32,615 bases of DNA. Source: an uncultured Erysipelotrichaceae bacterium. GTDB taxonomy: Bacteria; Bacillota_I; Bacilli_A; RF39; UBA660. Below the pieces are notes generated by a model, which saw only the letters and a program-made list of their open reading frames with translations, did no database searches and was not told the origin of the DNA. Each line of letters opens with the position of its first letter. Position 1 is the first letter of the stretch. Shown one piece after another: positions 30,134 to 32,615 of this stretch. The stretch is taken from assembly GCA_902783265.1 (NCBI GenBank), contig CACZQJ010000001.1:1-32615 (forward strand), written 5' to 3'. The position numbers and the translations under genes were made by a program.

Positions 30134-32415
30134 CTTATTTTTTTGGAAATTATGTAAAACAACTTTGTAAAGAAATTAAACACCAAAATCGCAATTAAAA
30201 ACAATATACTAACAATAATTAACAATTTAGGTGTTAAAATAACTAACGAAAACAATTTTCTCATAAAAGTTATACCAATTAAAAATAAAGTAAGTAAAGT
30301 AAAAAATAACACCCCTCTAATTTTATTAAAAGGTACACTTATTCTATAAAGAAGCATAAATCCGGTAAGACCAGTCATAATAACACATAAAGTAGACACT
30401 TCATCAAGAGAAAGTTTGACAAAAACTGGAAGAAGCATAATTAATAAGATATTAAAAGTAATAGTTAATGCTGTTGGAAAAGACTTTTTTAAAACATTTA
30501 CAAGTATCTTACCATTAATTCTCTCATTGTTAGGTTCAAGAGCTAATACAAAAGAAGGTATTCCAATCGTTACTACGCTTGTTAATGTAAGCTGTATTGG
30601 AATAAAAGGATAAGGCCTTCCTAAAAACATAAATATTATAGCAAGCATTGTCGCATAAGTAGTTTTGCATAGAAACAAAGTTGAAGATCTTTGAATATTA
30701 TTAATACTACGTCTGCCTTCAGCAACAACCTTAGGCATTGAAGAAAAATTAGAATCAAGTAAAACTAATTGTGAAACATTTCTCGCAGCATCACTGCCAC
30801 TATTCATTGCAATACTACAGTCAGCCTCTTTTAAAGCCAAGACATCATTAACTCCATCGCCCGTCATTGCTACTGTATGTCCCTTAGCTTTTAAGGCAAG
30901 TATTATCTCTTTTTTTTGATTCGGCTTTACCCTGCCAAAAATATTATAATCATCAACCAAATCAACAATCGATGATTTTGTTTTACTTAAATCAACATAT
31001 TTAATATTTTCAAGGCCAACCTTTTCAGCAATATAGGCAACTGTTCTAGGATTATCACCAGAAATTAACTTTATATCTACTTTTTCCTCTTTAAAATAAT
31101 CCAAAATAATTTTAGCATCTTTCCTTATTTTATCGCTAATTACAATCAAAGCCATAGGCTGCAAATTCGTAGGCAACTCCTTATTTAATTTCCTATCACT
31201 TTTAGCAAGTAAAACTACCCGATTTTCTATATAATCTTGAAGTTCTTTTATATTATTAGAATTACAAATAACATCAGGAGCCCCTATAACATAACTAACA
31301 CCTTTAAAAGAAATTCCTGACCACTTATTTTTAGAAGAAAATGGCATAATTTCTAAAACTTCATAATCATTTTTTCGCGAATATTTTTTACTAATAGCCT
31401 CCATTGTTTGATTATCATTTTCCATGTGATAACTAATTAATCCTAAAGCATCAGTTATATCACTCATTGCCGTACCATTTAAAGGTATTAGTTTAGAAAC
31501 TTCCATATTACCTTCAGTAATAGTGCCTGTTTTATCCAAACATAAAGTGTCAACTCTAGCCAAAGTTTCAATACAAAATAATTCCTGAACTAATACTTTA
31601 TAATCAGCAAGCCTAATAACGCTTATAGCCAAAACTGTACTAGTAAGTAAAACCAACCCTTCTGGAATCATGCCAATCAAAGCAGCAACAGTAGAAACGA
31701 CAGCATCTGGCAAAACAGATTCTGACATCTGATTTAAAAATAAAAGTATCCCGATTGGAATTATAGCAATAGAAATATATTTAATTATTTTATTAATAAA
31801 ATTCATAATTTCCGAATTAATTTTTTTAATATATTTTGCTTCCATTGATATTTGTGAAGTATAATTATCATTTCCTACATGAATTGCTTCAGCATAGCAT
31901 GAACCACTAACAATAAAACTGCCAGAATATAAAGTGTCACTTTTTCGCTTGCTTACTGATTCTTCTTCACCAGTAAGCAATGATTCATTAACCAAAACTT
32001 CACCAAACAAAATTCTACTATCTGTTGGTATCTGACTTCCAGCATTCAGCTTTAAAACATCACCCAAAACTATTTCATGCATGTTTATTTGTTTAGTAAT
32101 TCCACCTCTAACTACCCATGCTTTATTTTCGTTCAATAATGAAAGCTTGTCAATTGTAATTTTACTTCTAATTTCTTGAACAGTACTAATCAAAGTATTA
32201 CAAATTACCACTCCAAGAAAAAGTAAATTCTTATAAGATCTTACAAAAAATACAGCTAAGGCTAAACCCAAATTTAAAAAATTAAACAAAGTAAAAAAAT
32301 TGCCAGCAATAATTTGCCAAATAGACTTAGTTTTAACATCTGATCTATAATTAACTAAGCCTTTTTCTTCTAGCCTTAACACCTCTTCTTCTGATAAACC
32401 ATTTATTTTTTCCAT
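30127..32415 (-). CDS. Cation-translocating P-type ATPase
   Basis: A 762-residue P-type ATPase. It has an N-terminal cytoplasmic stretch, membrane helices at about 35-80, the actuator domain with LLTGEEE (TGE at 148-150), and helix 4 with IGMIPEGLVLLTS (PEGL at 251-254). The phosphorylation site is CLDKTGTITEG (Asp294), the hinge is MTGDGVNDVLALKEADCSIAM, and six C-terminal helices follow. PEGL in helix 4 and the lack of heavy-metal-binding domains or CPx point to Ca2+, Mg2+ or similar cations. The short, compact form recalls CtpE-type calcium pumps of actinobacteria and Firmicutes. The ion cannot be decided here. It stands alone with its own promoter and terminator. Confidence 0.93.
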   Translation of the reverse strand: MEKINGLSEEEVLRLEEKGLVNYRSDVKTKSIWQIIAGNFFTLFNFLNLGLALAVFFVRSYKNLLFLGVVICNTLISTVQEIRSKITIDKLSLLNENKAWVVRGGITKQINMHEIVLGDVLKLNAGSQIPTDSRILFGEVLVNESLLTGEEESVSKRKSDTLYSGSFIVSGSCYAEAIHVGNDNYTSQISMEAKYIKKINSEIMNFINKIIKYISIAIIPIGILLFLNQMSESVLPDAVVSTVAALIGMIPEGLVLLTSTVLAISVIRLADYKVLVQELFCIETLARVDTLCLDKTGTITEGNMEVSKLIPLNGTAMSDITDALGLISYHMENDNQTMEAISKKYSRKNDYEVLEIMPFSSKNKWSGISFKGVSYVIGAPDVICNSNNIKELQDYIENRVVLLAKSDRKLNKELPTNLQPMALIVISDKIRKDAKIILDYFKEEKVDIKLISGDNPRTVAYIAEKVGLENIKYVDLSKTKSSIVDLVDDYNIFGRVKPNQKKEIILALKAKGHTVAMTGDGVNDVLALKEADCSIAMNSGSDAARNVSQLVLLDSNFSSMPKVVAEGRRSINNIQRSSTLFLCKTTYATMLAIIFMFLGRPYPFIPIQLTLTSVVTIGIPSFVLALEPNNERINGKILVNVLKKSFPTALTITFNILLIMLLPVFVKLSLDEVSTLCVIMTGLTGFMLLYRISVPFNKIRGVLFFTLLTLFLIGITFMRKLFSLVILTPKLLIIVSILFLIAILVFNFFTKLFYIISKKIRW

Positions 32416-32435
32416 GTTATCACGCCTTTAAATAT

Positions 32436-32464
32436 ATTTTATCATAAATATACTAATCTTTAAA
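32436..32464 (-). promoter_or_regulatory. Promoter of P-type ATPase gene
   Basis: TTTAAA (32459-32464), a 17-base spacer and extended -10 TGATAAAAT (TAAAAT at 32436-32441) on the minus strand, about 20 bases before the start codon. Confidence 0.6.
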
Positions 32465-32501
32465 TAGAAAGGCTTTTATTAATAATAGACAAAATTTTTG
32501 C

Positions 32502-32530
32502 TTTACAATACCTAAAAAATATTATATAAT
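32502..32530 (+). promoter_or_regulatory. Promoter of tRNA-Gly
   Basis: TTTACA (32502-32507), a 17-base spacer and TATAAT (32525-32530) on the plus strand; the tRNA begins 8 bases after the -10 box, as expected for a tRNA gene with a very short leader. Confidence 0.88.
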
Positions 32531-32538
32531 GTAATTAC

Positions 32539-32613
32539 GCAGGTGTAGTACAACGGTTAGTATATGGCCTTGCCAAGGCTAAGATGCCGGTTCGATTCCG
32601 GTCACTTGCTCCA
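32539..32613 (+). tRNA. tRNA-Gly (anticodon GCC)
   Basis: A complete cloverleaf can be drawn. The acceptor is GCAGGTG with CACTTGC (one G-U). The D stem is GTAC with GTAT; the anticodon stem TGGCC with GGCTA around TTGCCAA, giving anticodon GCC (Gly); the T stem GCCGG with CCGGT around TTCGATT. The discriminator base is T and CCA is encoded (32611-32613). The tRNA reads GGC and GGT codons. The window ends two bases later, so further tRNA genes could follow. Confidence 0.96.
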
Positions 32614-32615
32614 TT

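Overview
The window is about 32.6 kb of AT-rich DNA from a Gram-positive-type bacterium of the Bacilli/low-GC Firmicutes. The best guess is an uncultured gut Bacilli of the RF39/Mollicutes-like kind; this is inferred, not proven. The evidence is rpsU followed by yqeY, ylbD-ylbE followed by rsmD, a T-box leader on argS, a lipoteichoic-acid-synthase-type enzyme, SipW/TasA-like secretion, AGGAGG ribosome binding sites, and TGA used as a stop with TGG for Trp (genetic code 11, not code 4). Nearly everything lies on the minus strand. The exceptions are one membrane-anchored protein gene near the left end (1062-2354) and a tRNA-Gly at the right end. I see no insertion sequence, phage gene, CRISPR array or rRNA.

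Layout from left to right: two divergent membrane-anchored proteins of unknown function (13-2354); rpsU-yqeY (2388-3066); a bacteriocin locus (3165-5479); a truncated SipW-cargo gene (5642-5854); ylbD-ylbE and rsmD (5950-7073); a SipW-cargo gene (7129-7623); an LTA-synthase-like enzyme with a small membrane partner (7690-10389); an operon of a pilin-like protein, a small membrane protein, a sensor with a GGDEF-type domain, and YihY (10612-14354); a SipW-type signal peptidase with a DUF5305-like protein (14456-16738); four more SipW-cargo genes interrupted by T-box-controlled argS (16877-21419); an overlapping operon of a small protein, tex, a lipoprotein and uppP (21503-25255); a Y-family DNA polymerase with a probable SOS box; an ADP-ribosylglycohydrolase-yqeG pair; two unknown genes, one with a degenerate GH25-lysozyme-like domain; a P-type ATPase; and tRNA-Gly(GCC).

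The most interesting element is in the apparent gap between rpsU and the C39-peptidase ABC exporter. Reading the minus strand by hand shows two very short overlapping genes (3313-3456 and 3165-3326). Each begins with a double-glycine leader that fits the consensus: acidic residue at -8, Leu at -7, Leu at -4, Gly-Gly at -2/-1. The mature parts carry small-xxx-small (GxxxG-like) helix motifs. Exporter, peptide A, peptide B and a terminator make a compact, probably undescribed two-peptide (class IIb-like) bacteriocin operon with no evident immunity gene.

The second theme is a SipW secretion system. One signal peptidase with an unusually long membrane-embedded N-terminus sits beside at least five full-length and one truncated paralogous cargo proteins, all sharing a conserved signal-peptide/N-terminal segment. 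These probably form surface fibres or matrix.
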